From JAVBME01 sp031552765 (GTDB lineage Bacteria; Bacillota; Negativicutes; Acidaminococcales; JAISLQ01): a stretch of DNA of 64,000 bases. Of this stretch, positions 33,782 through 43,012 are shown in pieces (positions within the stretch are counted from its first letter, which is position 1; the number at the start of each line of letters is the position of its first letter). The position numbers were made by a program, and so were the translations under genes. Location: assembly GCA_031552765.1 (NCBI GenBank), contig JAVBME010000002.1, positions 50,372 to 114,371 on the forward strand, written 5' to 3'. Under the pieces are notes generated by a model. That model was not told where the DNA came from. It saw only the letters and a program-made list of their open reading frames with translations, and made no database searches.

Positions 33782-34588
33782 TTACTTCATTCTTAAATAG
33801 TCGGCTACCACCGCAATAAATTCCGAGTTGGTCGGTTTATGGGCCGCAGATGGCAGATAGCCGAATATTTTTTGGATGGTCTCGATATTGCCACGTTTCC
33901 AAGCGACATCTATCGCGTGCCTTATAGCGCGTTCCACCCGTGAAGCTTCTGTAGCATAGCGTTCGGCAATAGTAGGGTAAAGTATCTTGGTGACAGCGCC
34001 GATCAGCTCCCTGTCCTCCAAAACGCCCATAATACCTTCACGCAAATATTGATAGCCTTTAAGGTGCGCCGGAACGCCCAAATTTTTTATAGTTTGTGTT
34101 ATCAAATGTTCTATCGGCTGCGCGTTGTTTACAGGTGAAGACAGCGGCTGCACCAAAACCTTGGGGGCTTGTGGGTAAATAGGCTCCGCCGCAGTATTGG
34201 GATTGGCGCCGATCAGTTGGCGGATGCGCGTAGCAAGGATGCCAAAGTTAAAAGGTTTCATGAGATAATAAGATGCGCCGAGCGCCAAGGCTTGCTGAGC
34301 CAAAGTCTCCTGCCCTAAAGCGGTCAGTATGATAAATTTTGGCTGGACAGCCAGCGCTTCGGCGGACAGTATCTCAATGACGCCCAGTCCGTCTACCTGC
34401 GGCATCACAAGGTCCAGTACCACTACATCGGGGTTTTGTTCCCTGATTATATCTATTATCTCTTTTCCATCATAGGCTACCCCTACTATTTCGAAATCTT
34501 CCTGTTGAGAAAAAAAGTCATGCAGCAAAGTTGTAAAGTTCTTGTTATCATCAGCAATGGCAATCTTAATGGCTTTTTTTATCGTCAT
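33782..34588 (-). CDS. spo0A: Sporulation master regulator Spo0A
   Basis: 268 residues from the ATG at 34588 (GAGGAG upstream). Receiver domain with acidic pocket near IADDN, phospho-acceptor D59 in VVVLDLVMPQVDG and YLMKPFN; linker; then the Spo0A-specific C-terminal DNA-binding domain with GVPAHLKGYQYLREGI and HKPTNSEFIAVVADYL, the recognition region. Phosphorylated Spo0A activates or represses genes at sporulation onset. It lies downstream of recN, as in many Firmicutes, where spoIVB often intervenes; no spoIVB is seen here. Confidence 0.97.
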   Translation of the reverse strand: MTIKKAIKIAIADDNKNFTTLLHDFFSQQEDFEIVGVAYDGKEIIDIIREQNPDVVVLDLVMPQVDGLGVIEILSAEALAVQPKFIILTALGQETLAQQALALGASYYLMKPFNFGILATRIRQLIGANPNTAAEPIYPQAPKVLVQPLSSPVNNAQPIEHLITQTIKNLGVPAHLKGYQYLREGIMGVLEDRELIGAVTKILYPTIAERYATEASRVERAIRHAIDVAWKRGNIETIQKIFGYLPSAAHKPTNSEFIAVVADYLRMK

Positions 34589-34737
34589 GTCTAGTCTCCT
34601 CACTAAAACTGAACCAATAATGAATTATTCTTAAAAGTTTCTATTTAAAAATAACTATTAAAGCTCTTTTAATGAATATTCTATTTTAATATTTAAAAAT
34701 CCTTTATGTTTCGTGCATCAAAGAAATTTTTATTTTA

Positions 34738-36450
34738 TTAGGCTATTCCGTTTAGTAAAGATCCTTTTTTATCTCTGGCCAGTTTGAGCATTTGTCCGGC
34801 ATTTTTCCTTGCCAAATCCGTCACATTGTCGCCAGCGGTCATGCGTGTGATTTCCCTTACTTTTCCTTCTTCGTCTAAAGACGCCACATTTATGAAGGCG
34901 CCGGCTTCCATTTGCTGTTTATCTATAAGTATATGGTTGTCTGCCATACAGGCTATTTGCGGTAGATGGGTTATGCAAAGAACCTGACGTGAAGAAGCTA
35001 TCATCACGATCTTCTCGGCCATGCGCTGAGCGGTCACGCCGCCTACTCCCGTATCTATTTCATCAAATACCATTGTCGGCAGTTCGGCCTTGTCGAGCAA
35101 AACTGTTTTCAAAGCCAAAGCGATACGGGAAAGTTCACCGCCTGAAGCCACTTTGTTAAGCGGCTTTAATTCCTGGCCCGGATTGGCGGAGAAAAAAAAC
35201 ACCGCTTCATCCTGGCCGGATTCACTCAAACCATCCTTTTTTTTCATTGAAATGATAAATTTAGCCTGTTCCATGGCTAAATCATGAATATGTTCCTGTA
35301 CTTTCCCGGCAAATGTTTTGGCATTTTTCCCCCGTAAAGCGCTTAGCTTGTCTGCCGCTTCCTGTACTGCGGCCAAAAGCGCCTGGCGTTCTTTTTCCAA
35401 CTTTTGCGTATTTTCTTCGGCATGTAAAAGTTCTTCTTTTTTTGTTTTCGCGCTAGAGTAATATTGCAAAATATCAGCTATTGTATTGCCATATTTTTTT
35501 TTCAATTTGTAAATAGTATCCAGCCTTTCCTGGACAAATTCCAGGCGGCGTGGGTCGGCCGTCTGATTTTCAAGGCGCGAGGCCAAATCGAGCTTAACGT
35601 CGGTTATAGCGTATTGAGCTTCCTGAAGTGTAACTGACAGTTTGACGAGTTCTTCATCAAAACGGGCGGCTGTTTCCAATTCGCGCAGAACTCTTGCCAG
35701 CATGGGTAAAGTACCGCCGGAGGGAGAATGCTCTCCCTCCAACAGTTCATATGCTTTTGCAAGTGAGGATGCTATCTTCTCATAGTTAGCCAGTTTTTTG
35801 CTTTCTTCTTCCAAAGAAATGTCTTCGTTTTCTTTTAAAGAAGCTTTTTCTATTTCCTCGATTTCCCAGGATAGAATATCTAGTGTTCTTTCTCTTTCTA
35901 TCGCACTTTCTTTGTTTTTCCTGAGTCGACGGGTGTTTTCTTGTAATAGGGCATATTTTTGCTGGTAATCTACCATCATAGCGCTACTTTCCGCTGCGCC
36001 ATACAAATCCACCAGCTTCAAACAGGCATCCGGCTTTAAAAGCTGCTGATTTTCATGTTGCCCGTGGATGTCTACAAGTTTCTCACCCAGAATTTTTAAA
36101 AGATTTGCCGGTATCCTGACCCCATTGGCTGTGCTCATGCTTTTTCCGGCGTCATTGATCCGCTTTGACAGTATAAGCTCGCCATCAGGGTAATCTATGC
36201 CGTTTTCATCTAACAAACCTTTGACCAGCGGCAGTTTTTCAATATCAAAAACAGCCTGTACCATAAGATAGTTTTCGCCTTTTCTTATCTGGTCAGTGGA
36301 AACCTTACCACCCAAAGCAATATTGAAAGCGTCTACCAATATGGATTTGCCGGCTCCTGTCTCACCTGTGAGAACGTTAAAGCCGGGGGTAAATTCCACT
36401 AACACTTTATCTACAAGGGCAAAATTATGGACAGACAGGGCTGAAAGCAT
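34738..36450 (-). CDS. recN: DNA repair protein RecN
   Basis: SMC-like ATPase acting early in double-strand break repair. 570 residues: Walker A GETGAGKS (29-36), long coiled-coil arms (about 150-370) broken by a central hinge, the ABC signature region VASGGELSRIALALK and Walker B TMVFDEIDTGVGG, then VLCITHLPQIACMADNH. Complete and standard in length. GGAGG precedes the ATG. It follows argR by 23 bases, in the conserved argR-recN order. Confidence 0.97.
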   Translation of the reverse strand: MLSALSVHNFALVDKVLVEFTPGFNVLTGETGAGKSILVDAFNIALGGKVSTDQIRKGENYLMVQAVFDIEKLPLVKGLLDENGIDYPDGELILSKRINDAGKSMSTANGVRIPANLLKILGEKLVDIHGQHENQQLLKPDACLKLVDLYGAAESSAMMVDYQQKYALLQENTRRLRKNKESAIERERTLDILSWEIEEIEKASLKENEDISLEEESKKLANYEKIASSLAKAYELLEGEHSPSGGTLPMLARVLRELETAARFDEELVKLSVTLQEAQYAITDVKLDLASRLENQTADPRRLEFVQERLDTIYKLKKKYGNTIADILQYYSSAKTKKEELLHAEENTQKLEKERQALLAAVQEAADKLSALRGKNAKTFAGKVQEHIHDLAMEQAKFIISMKKKDGLSESGQDEAVFFFSANPGQELKPLNKVASGGELSRIALALKTVLLDKAELPTMVFDEIDTGVGGVTAQRMAEKIVMIASSRQVLCITHLPQIACMADNHILIDKQQMEAGAFINVASLDEEGKVREITRMTAGDNVTDLARKNAGQMLKLARDKKGSLLNGIA

Positions 36451-36473
36451 TTAACTGCCTCCTTATGGGCTAA

Positions 36474-36923
36474 TTACAACAAATTGCGGAAACGGTTTAT
36501 TGCCAGTTGAGCGTCTTCCGGTGAAGCAACTGCTACGAAGATGGTGTCGTCTCCGGCTACAGTGCCGAGGATTTCCGGCCAGCGCACATAATCTATGGTA
36601 TAGGCAACAGCTTGGGCCGTGCCGGGAAGGGTACGAATGACGATAAGGTTATGGGTCGACAATATGCTTATCACAGAATCCTGGAAAGTCCTTTCCATAC
36701 GGGCTTGCGACAACATGACCCCTTGTTCGGCCGGAAAAGCGTAACGGTATTTACCATCGCCGGTCGGGACTTTTATCAGCATCAACTCTTTGATATCACG
36801 CGATACAGTTGCCTGTGTGACCTCGATGCCATGTTTTCTCAGAGCAGCGGCAAGCTCCTCCTGAGTCTCCATTATCTGTTGGTCGACAATCTCCTTTATC
36901 TTTGCGTGTCTAAGTCCTTTCAT
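36474..36923 (-). CDS. argR: Arginine repressor
   Basis: 149 residues. Winged helix-turn-helix N-terminal domain (ETQEELAAALRKHGIEVTQA, TVSRDIKELMLIKVP) and a C-terminal oligomerisation and arginine-binding domain with GTVAGDDTIFVAV. ArgR hexamers repress arginine synthesis and activate catabolism when arginine is abundant. AAAGGAG upstream. Co-transcribed between nadK and recN. No ARG box search was possible by eye. Confidence 0.96.
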   Translation of the reverse strand: MKGLRHAKIKEIVDQQIMETQEELAAALRKHGIEVTQATVSRDIKELMLIKVPTGDGKYRYAFPAEQGVMLSQARMERTFQDSVISILSTHNLIVIRTLPGTAQAVAYTIDYVRWPEILGTVAGDDTIFVAVASPEDAQLAINRFRNLL

Positions 36924-37022
36924 GTTTTTTCTCCTTTCAAACTTTTAAAATTTACTTTCTTTTTACATTCCCACATGAACCTAACCCGTTTTTTCTAAGT
37001 TTTGTTTCTTTGTTTTTGCATT

Positions 37023-37889
37023 TTAAAACTCCTCGCCTTTTTGCAACCTTTGCTGCCAGGTGTCGTAATAACAACTATCGGCAAGTTTTATAAACTTGCT
37101 CTTTAGCTGGCTATGCTTTATCCTGACAACATCTCCAGGTAATATTTGCGCGGCAATAACGCCATCTGCCGCCAACTGGATCTCGCTGTAAGGCGGTTGT
37201 GCCTTGAGAGTTATCTCATCTTTACCCGGCACAACCAATGGCCTGGTATGAAGGGCATGCGGACAAACAGGAGTAATAACAGTAACATTCAGTAATGGGT
37301 GTACGATAGGCCCTCCGGCAGATAAAGAATATGCCGTAGAACCAGTCGCTGTAGCAAAAACTAATCCGTCTGCAGAATAAGATGAATCCCGCTTGCTGCC
37401 ATCAATACTTAGCGATAACCTTACAAGCCTTGCTTGGTTTCCCTTGCTCAATACCACATCATTGAGAGCGCTTCCCTGAGTAACCAAACTTCTGTTACGC
37501 ATAATGGTAAAGTGTAACATACAACGTTCTTCAATATCATAATGCATATTATATATCTTTTTCAACTCTTTTTTCATTTGAGGTATCTCGATTTCTGTAA
37601 GAAAACCTTTGCGTCCTACATTGATACCGCAAACCGGGATACCAAGTTGGGCAGTATATTTTGTCATTCTTAAAAATGTGCCATCACCTCCTAACGAAAT
37701 ACCGATATCAATTTGTTGCATGCTTTCCGGATAATTAATATCAAAGCCTGGGCATCCTTTACTATGAGCCAATTCAACAGGAAGCATGGTAACGATACCT
37801 TGTTCTTTGCAAAAAGCCAACAATTCGTCAAGAATATCCCTGACTTTTTCTTTTTCCATGTTAGGAAAAACACCAAAAGTAACTCCCAT
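37023..37889 (-). CDS. nadK: NAD kinase
   Basis: ATP- or polyphosphate-dependent phosphorylation of NAD to NADP. 288 residues with the GGDGTFLR motif (67-74), NDVVLSKG, and the conserved ATGSTAYSLSAGGPIV loop. The start has AAGGAG upstream. It follows tlyA by 11 bases in the dxs-tlyA-nadK-argR-recN run and is expected to be part of that transcript. Confidence 0.96.
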   Translation of the reverse strand: MGVTFGVFPNMEKEKVRDILDELLAFCKEQGIVTMLPVELAHSKGCPGFDINYPESMQQIDIGISLGGDGTFLRMTKYTAQLGIPVCGINVGRKGFLTEIEIPQMKKELKKIYNMHYDIEERCMLHFTIMRNRSLVTQGSALNDVVLSKGNQARLVRLSLSIDGSKRDSSYSADGLVFATATGSTAYSLSAGGPIVHPLLNVTVITPVCPHALHTRPLVVPGKDEITLKAQPPYSEIQLAADGVIAAQILPGDVVRIKHSQLKSKFIKLADSCYYDTWQQRLQKGEEF

Positions 37890-37900
37890 TGCCTGCTCCT

Positions 37901-38701
37901 TTATAGCGTCTTCTCATGGGCTTGCGCTACCGTGTCGCGGATTGAGTAGCTGTAATCCTTGCCGGCGCTTTCCCGCCCAAGATATATGAGGTATTCTATA
38001 TTTCCTTCCGGGCCGCGAATAGGAGAGTATGTAATGCCTAATACAGTCAGGCCGGCTTCTTGGACAAATCGCACGATCTTATCCAGTACGGCTTCATGTA
38101 CTTTCGGGTCGCGCACAACCCCTTTTTTACCGATGTTCTCACGGCCAGCCTCAAATTGCGGCTTTACCAGCGCTACGATTTTTCCCGCCGGCGAAAGAAA
38201 CTGTACTATGGCCGGAAATATTTTTTCCAGTGATATAAACGCTAAATCAATAGTAAAAAAATCTATCTCTTCTTTTATTTGCTCGCTCGTCAGATAGCGG
38301 GCGTTAGTTCTTTCCAAACTTACTACCCGCGGGTCGCTGCGTAGTTTCCAGGCCAGCTGGCCATATCCTACATCAACGGCATATACTTTTTGCGCGCCGT
38401 TTTGTAAAGCGCAGTCTGTAAATCCCCCGGTTGAGGCTCCTATGTCGGCGACTATTTTTCCTTCCAGTGAAATGGCAAAATCTTTCAGGGCCTTTTCCAG
38501 TTTCAGGCCGCCGCGGCTGACATAAGGCATATCATCGCCAATTATGCGTATCGGCGCCTCACAGTCCACTTTACTGCCGGCTTTATCAATTTTCTCCCCG
38601 TTCACCAAAACCCGCCCGGCCATCAATGCAGCATGGGCGCGCTCACGGGAAGGGAAAAAACCTTTTTCCACCAAAATCACGTCTATTCTCTCTTTTTTCA
38701 T
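37901..38701 (-). CDS. tlyA: TlyA-type 2'-O-rRNA methyltransferase (S4/FtsJ-like)
   Basis: 266 residues, start at 38701, overlapping the dxs stop codon (ATGA). An N-terminal S4 domain (RIDVILVEKGFFPSRERA, then VLVNGEKI) precedes a Rossmann methyltransferase with VADIGASTGGFTDCALQNGA as the SAM-binding motif, followed by DFFTIDLAFISLEKIFP and VKPQFEAG. Family members methylate 16S and 23S rRNA riboses; the exact sites in this organism are not known. The hemolysin label seen for relatives is historical. Confidence 0.93.
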   Translation of the reverse strand: MKKERIDVILVEKGFFPSRERAHAALMAGRVLVNGEKIDKAGSKVDCEAPIRIIGDDMPYVSRGGLKLEKALKDFAISLEGKIVADIGASTGGFTDCALQNGAQKVYAVDVGYGQLAWKLRSDPRVVSLERTNARYLTSEQIKEEIDFFTIDLAFISLEKIFPAIVQFLSPAGKIVALVKPQFEAGRENIGKKGVVRDPKVHEAVLDKIVRFVQEAGLTVLGITYSPIRGPEGNIEYLIYLGRESAGKDYSYSIRDTVAQAHEKTL

Positions 38702-40575
38702 ATCTCTTCGCAAAAAGCCTTTATTTTATCCGCCATACTGTCGGCGTCAAGGGAGTTTGCTGCCAATAAAAGGCTACGTTTGCCATGCGGGATAAATTCA
38801 TCCGGCAAACCCAGATTAAGTACTTTCACTTTATTCAGCAGTCTTTTTTCCTGCAATTTTTCCAATAGCGCCGAACCAAATCCGCCGGCCAAAACATTTT
38901 CTTCCATAGTGATAAAATATTTAAAGGTGTTTGCCTGTTCCAGCAAAAGCTTTTCATCCAGCGGTTTTATAAAACGGGCATTGACAAGTGCCGGTGAAAG
39001 TCCCCCGGCACAAAGTTTGGCGCAAACCTTCCTTGCTTCTTCCACCATGCTACCTGCCGCCCATATAACGATGTCTTTTCCTTGCTGCAAAACTTCCGCT
39101 CTACCTATCTGCAAAAAAGTCTCTGCTTTATCTATTTCTACACCCACGCCTTCACCGCGCGGATAGAAAATAGCCGTCGGCCGGTCTTCTTGCAGAGCAG
39201 TCCTGAGCATACCGCTCAGCTCGTTTTCGTCTTTAGGTACAAACAATACGATATTCGGCATGCTGCGCAAGAAGGAGTAACCAAATACACCATGGTGGGT
39301 CGCGCCGTCGTCTCCAACCAATCCGGAGCGGTCAAGCGCAAATACTACAGGCAGGTTTTGCAGGCAAACGTCATGTATTATCTGATCATAAGCCCGCTGG
39401 GCAAAAGTCGAATATAAGGCTACAACAGGTTTCAAACCTTCACAGGCCATCCCGGCGGCTAGAGTAACGGCGTGTTGTTCGGCTATGCCGACATCAAAAA
39501 AGCGCTGCGGGAATCTTTTGCCAAACGCCGAAAGTCCTGTGCCATCCGGCATGGCGGCTGTAATTGCCGTTATGCGCTCGTCTTTTTCCGCCAATTCAAC
39601 TATCGCCTGGCTGAATATTTCCGTATAAGTAGGTATTTTACTTGTTTTTTCCTTGTCCCCTGTCTCTATGCTGAAAGGCCCCACCCCATGAAAACTGGCG
39701 GCTTTTTCTTCCGCCGGGGCATAGCCTTTTCCTTTACAAGTCATAACATGCACTACAGTGGGTTTGTCCATGTTCCTTGCCAGTTCGAAAACTTCCGCCA
39801 TACGCCCTATATCGTGACCGTCTACCGGGCCAATATAGGTAAAGCCAAGCTCTTCAAAGAGCATACCGGGCACCAGCAGAAATTTTACGCTGTTTTTTAC
39901 CCGGTCGATGGTCTTAAGCATCTTGTCGCCGATAGACGGTATGCTTTTCACCGCGGAATCTATATCGCGTTTGATGCGGGCGTACGTCGGAGCGGTGCGC
40001 ATGCGGTAGAGGTACTCGGACAAAGCCCCCACATTTTTGGCAATGGACATTTCATTGTCGTTGAGTACCACCATTATCTTTTTTTGCAGGTGGCCGGCGT
40101 TATTCAAAGCCTCAAAGGACATGCCTCCGGTCAGCGAGCCATCGCCAATGACAGCTATTATGTCAAATTTTTCTTTTTTCAAATCGCGCGCTATCGCCAT
40201 ACCAAGCGCAGCGGAAATGGATGTGCTGGCGTGTCCTGTACCAAAAGAATCATAATCGCTTTCAAAACGGCTTGGAAAACCGCACAACCCGTTATACTGG
40301 CGCAAACTGCCAAACTGCTCGCGGCGGCCGGTAAGTATTTTATGGATATACGACTGGTGCCCCACATCCCATATGATCTTATCTTCGGGACAACTAAAAA
40401 CTCTATGCAACGCGATAGATAATTCTACTACCCCCAGATTTGGCGCAAGATGTCCGCCAGTACAGGACACTGTATTTATTATCAGATCGCGGATTTCCTC
40501 CGCCAGCCCCGGCAAAAGCGATTCATCCAGCCGTTTCAAGTCGGCAGGCGAATTTATTTTTTCAAGCAAGCTCAT
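38698..40575 (-). CDS. dxs: 1-deoxy-D-xylulose-5-phosphate synthase
   Basis: Thiamine-diphosphate enzyme that condenses pyruvate and glyceraldehyde 3-phosphate, first step of the MEP isoprenoid pathway. 625 residues from the ATG at 40575; a start three codons earlier is too close to its AAGG. Motifs: GHQSYIHKILTGR, the ThDP site GDGSLTGGMSFEALNNAG, and the transketolase-type VGIAEQHAVTLAAGMA and DRSGLVGDDGATHHG. It follows ispA by about 100 bases, joining precursor and prenyl chain synthesis. Confidence 0.97.
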   Translation of the reverse strand: MSLLEKINSPADLKRLDESLLPGLAEEIRDLIINTVSCTGGHLAPNLGVVELSIALHRVFSCPEDKIIWDVGHQSYIHKILTGRREQFGSLRQYNGLCGFPSRFESDYDSFGTGHASTSISAALGMAIARDLKKEKFDIIAVIGDGSLTGGMSFEALNNAGHLQKKIMVVLNDNEMSIAKNVGALSEYLYRMRTAPTYARIKRDIDSAVKSIPSIGDKMLKTIDRVKNSVKFLLVPGMLFEELGFTYIGPVDGHDIGRMAEVFELARNMDKPTVVHVMTCKGKGYAPAEEKAASFHGVGPFSIETGDKEKTSKIPTYTEIFSQAIVELAEKDERITAITAAMPDGTGLSAFGKRFPQRFFDVGIAEQHAVTLAAGMACEGLKPVVALYSTFAQRAYDQIIHDVCLQNLPVVFALDRSGLVGDDGATHHGVFGYSFLRSMPNIVLFVPKDENELSGMLRTALQEDRPTAIFYPRGEGVGVEIDKAETFLQIGRAEVLQQGKDIVIWAAGSMVEEARKVCAKLCAGGLSPALVNARFIKPLDEKLLLEQANTFKYFITMEENVLAGGFGSALLEKLQEKRLLNKVKVLNLGLPDEFIPHGKRSLLLAANSLDADSMADKIKAFCEEI

Positions 40576-40678
40576 ACCTTCCATCCTTATGTATGATATA
40601 TTTTATTTTAATTACCTGCCTTTAGAATTATTATACTACATAAAATACAGTTTGTCGAATACTATTATTTATACAATA

Positions 40679-41554
40679 TTAATTATTTCTAGATATTAGT
40701 TTTTCAGCAAGATATATTAGTCGCTTTGCCTTATTTCCGAGAAAAGAAAGGGATTCAACAGCTTCTTCCACATGCTGTTGCGCCAAAGCTCGGGCGCCAT
40801 CCAGTGAATAAATAGACACATATGTGCATTTTCCTCTGCGTTCATCACTGCCGGCGCTTTTTCCCATCTCACTGGAGTCACCGACCACATCTAAAATATC
40901 ATCTGTTATTTGAAAAGCCAAACCAAAATTTTCCGCATAATCAGTGAGGGCTTGCAGTTCTTTCGCGTCAGCGCCCGCCAACCGGCCGCCGGCCCGCAGA
41001 GCCGCCTTAAAGAGAGCGCCGGTCTTAGCCATGTGCATTTCCTTGAGGCGCTCTATATTTATAACATTGTTTTCCGCATGCATGTCTATGACTTGCCCGC
41101 CGACCATGCCTTCTGCGCCCGCGCACACGGCTATTTCCCGCACTGTTTCTACTAGGGCTCCCATGTCCACATCTTTTTGGCTGAGCATAACTTCAAAAGC
41201 CTTGGTCAAAAGGCCGTCACCGGCCAGGATAGCCTTTGCTTCGCCAAAAACTGTGTGATTGGTCGGGCGGCCCCGCCGGTAATCGTCATCATCCATCGCC
41301 GGCAGATCATCGTGGATCAAAGAGTAAGTATGTATCATCTCAAGGCCGCAGGCGACATCAAGATATTTAGCGCCGGAGCCGTTTACCGCGTCCGCCGCCG
41401 CCAGTACGAGCAAAGGCCGGAGCCGTTTACCGCCTGACATCAGGCTGTAGCGCATCGCATCTTCGATATCGGATATGGTTTTGTCCGGCAGCAGCCTGTC
41501 TAAATGTTCTTCTATCAACAGGCGGGCCTGTTCGAAATATTTAGCGTTATCCAT
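40679..41554 (-). CDS. ispA: Polyprenyl (farnesyl/geranyl) diphosphate synthase
   Basis: 291 residues. The two aspartate-rich motifs for Mg-diphosphate binding are present: DDLPAMDD (82-89) and DDILD near residue 220; GGKRLRPLLVLAAAD also fits. It makes C15 to C20 prenyl diphosphates from IPP and DMAPP. Gene order xseA-xseB-ispA-dxs is standard in Firmicutes; only one base separates it from xseB. GGAGG lies ahead of the ATG. Confidence 0.95.
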   Translation of the reverse strand: MDNAKYFEQARLLIEEHLDRLLPDKTISDIEDAMRYSLMSGGKRLRPLLVLAAADAVNGSGAKYLDVACGLEMIHTYSLIHDDLPAMDDDDYRRGRPTNHTVFGEAKAILAGDGLLTKAFEVMLSQKDVDMGALVETVREIAVCAGAEGMVGGQVIDMHAENNVINIERLKEMHMAKTGALFKAALRAGGRLAGADAKELQALTDYAENFGLAFQITDDILDVVGDSSEMGKSAGSDERRGKCTYVSIYSLDGARALAQQHVEEAVESLSFLGNKAKRLIYLAEKLISRNN

Positions 41555-41555
41555 C

Positions 41556-41804
41556 TTATTCCTCCGTCAATACCATAGGCTGCAAAAACAAATCACCCTT
41601 GGCGTCCTGCATTATTTTTTCCACCCGTTGCTGGGCCGACGCCAGTTTTTTATTACAGTCCGCCGCCAGCTCCACACCGCGGCCAAACAGTTCCATCGCT
41701 TCGTCCAGTTTCAGGTCGCCTTGTTCCAGTTTGGCTACAGTCTCTTCCAACTGTAAAAGAGCCTCTTCAAAAGAAATACTCTCACCAGATTTTTTTTTCG
41801 CCAT
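41556..41804 (-). CDS. xseB: Exodeoxyribonuclease VII small subunit
   Basis: 82 residues from the ATG at 41804 (GGAGTG upstream). The conserved helical hairpin SFEEALLQLEETVAKLEQG and LDEAMELFGRG is complete. Several small subunits bind one XseA and restrain its nuclease. It starts two bases after xseA ends and is translated with it. Confidence 0.95.
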   Translation of the reverse strand: MAKKKSGESISFEEALLQLEETVAKLEQGDLKLDEAMELFGRGVELAADCNKKLASAQQRVEKIMQDAKGDLFLQPMVLTEE

Positions 41805-41806
41805 CT

Positions 41807-43012
41807 TCACTCCTCCTTGCGCAAGCTTTCCACACACGCATACAACATGCCGTCAGCTAGTCTGGTTTTGATAACATCACCATTTCGTAATTGCGAAATA
41901 CTTTTAACCAGTCGCCCTTCCCTGTCGGCAGTCACGCTATAACCACGCGCCAATACCGCGAGCGGGCTCAAAACATCCAGTTTCGCCGTCAAAGAAGACA
42001 AACGTTTTTCCTTTGCTCCGACAAGGTTTTCTTCCGCACGCCGCAGACGCTCGTCCAATTTATCCAGTTGTTGCATGCTGGCGGTATACAGAGTTTCCGG
42101 GCGCCGGAAAACAGGCGAAGCCAAACAATGTTTAAGGCGCAAAGCCAAGTTGTCTGCTTTGGCCCGCAAAAGCTGCTCCATGCGTTTTCTCAGCGCGGCA
42201 ACAGTATCTAGCAGCGCCTGCCGGTCCGGCACGCACAATTCCGCAGCCTGCGACGGAGTAGCCGCCCTGAGGTCGGCGGCAAAATCGCACAGTGTGAAAT
42301 CCGTCTCATGCCCGACCGCGGATACCACCGGGATAGCCGACGCCGCCACGGAGCGCACTACACGCTCGTCGTTAAAAGCCCACAGCTCTTCCAAGGAGCC
42401 ACCGCCGCGCCCGACGATCAAAACATCGGCCAAAGCCATTTTATTCATGCTTTTTATAGCATGATCTATTTCGCCGGGAGCTTCCTTACCCTGCACACGT
42501 ACCGGAAAAAATATAAGCTTAACGGCGGCATTGCGTTTTCCCGCCACAGTTATGATATCATGTAGCACAGCGCCGGCGGAAGACGTTATGATGCCGACCG
42601 TCTGCGGAAAAAATGGTATGGGACGTTTTTTTTCAGCGGCAAAAAGCCCTTCGGCCGCCAGTTTGTTTTTCAGCAATTCGCAAGCAAGCGCCAAATTGCC
42701 GGAGCCGCCGGGAAAAAGATTGTCCACATATAACTGGTACACCCCGTCGCGTTCATATACCTCGATACGCCCACTGGCCAGTACCATGGTTCCATTTTCC
42801 GGTTTAAAACGCAAAAGCGCCGCCCGGCCGCGGAACATCACCGCCTTGATAGTGCTTTTTTCGTCTTTTAAAGTAAAATAGCAGTGCCCGGAATCGTAGC
42901 GCTTGAAATTGGATATTTCTCCTTCTATTTGTATCCTCTGCAAAGACGGCTGGGTAGCCAGCGTTTCTTTTATCAGTGAATTGGCCGCGCTTACAGTATA
43001 TACTTTAGCCAT
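41807..43012 (-). CDS. xseA: Exodeoxyribonuclease VII large subunit
   Basis: 401 residues: N-terminal OB-fold (IQIEGEISNFKRYDSGHCYF, then LKDEKSTIKAVMF), catalytic core with VGIITSSAGAVLHDI, LIVGRGGGSLEELWAFND and SAVGHETDFTLCDF, and a C-terminal coiled coil. The nuclease degrades single-stranded DNA to oligonucleotides. The 5' end overlaps the preceding Kae1-like gene by eight bases; GGAGGG precedes the ATG. Confidence 0.96.
   Translation of the reverse strand: MAKVYTVSAANSLIKETLATQPSLQRIQIEGEISNFKRYDSGHCYFTLKDEKSTIKAVMFRGRAALLRFKPENGTMVLASGRIEVYERDGVYQLYVDNLFPGGSGNLALACELLKNKLAAEGLFAAEKKRPIPFFPQTVGIITSSAGAVLHDIITVAGKRNAAVKLIFFPVRVQGKEAPGEIDHAIKSMNKMALADVLIVGRGGGSLEELWAFNDERVVRSVAASAIPVVSAVGHETDFTLCDFAADLRAATPSQAAELCVPDRQALLDTVAALRKRMEQLLRAKADNLALRLKHCLASPVFRRPETLYTASMQQLDKLDERLRRAEENLVGAKEKRLSSLTAKLDVLSPLAVLARGYSVTADREGRLVKSISQLRNGDVIKTRLADGMLYACVESLRKEE

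Noticed and set aside
39472..40422. 316-codon open frame on the plus strand
   Set aside because: Antisense to dxs, rich in H, Y and F as expected from reverse-frame reading of a coding gene.
40652..40659. TTGTCGAA, a match to the Spo0A box, between ispA and dxs
   Set aside because: A 7-8 base match is expected by chance several times in 64 kb, and no second box or suitable promoter is nearby.
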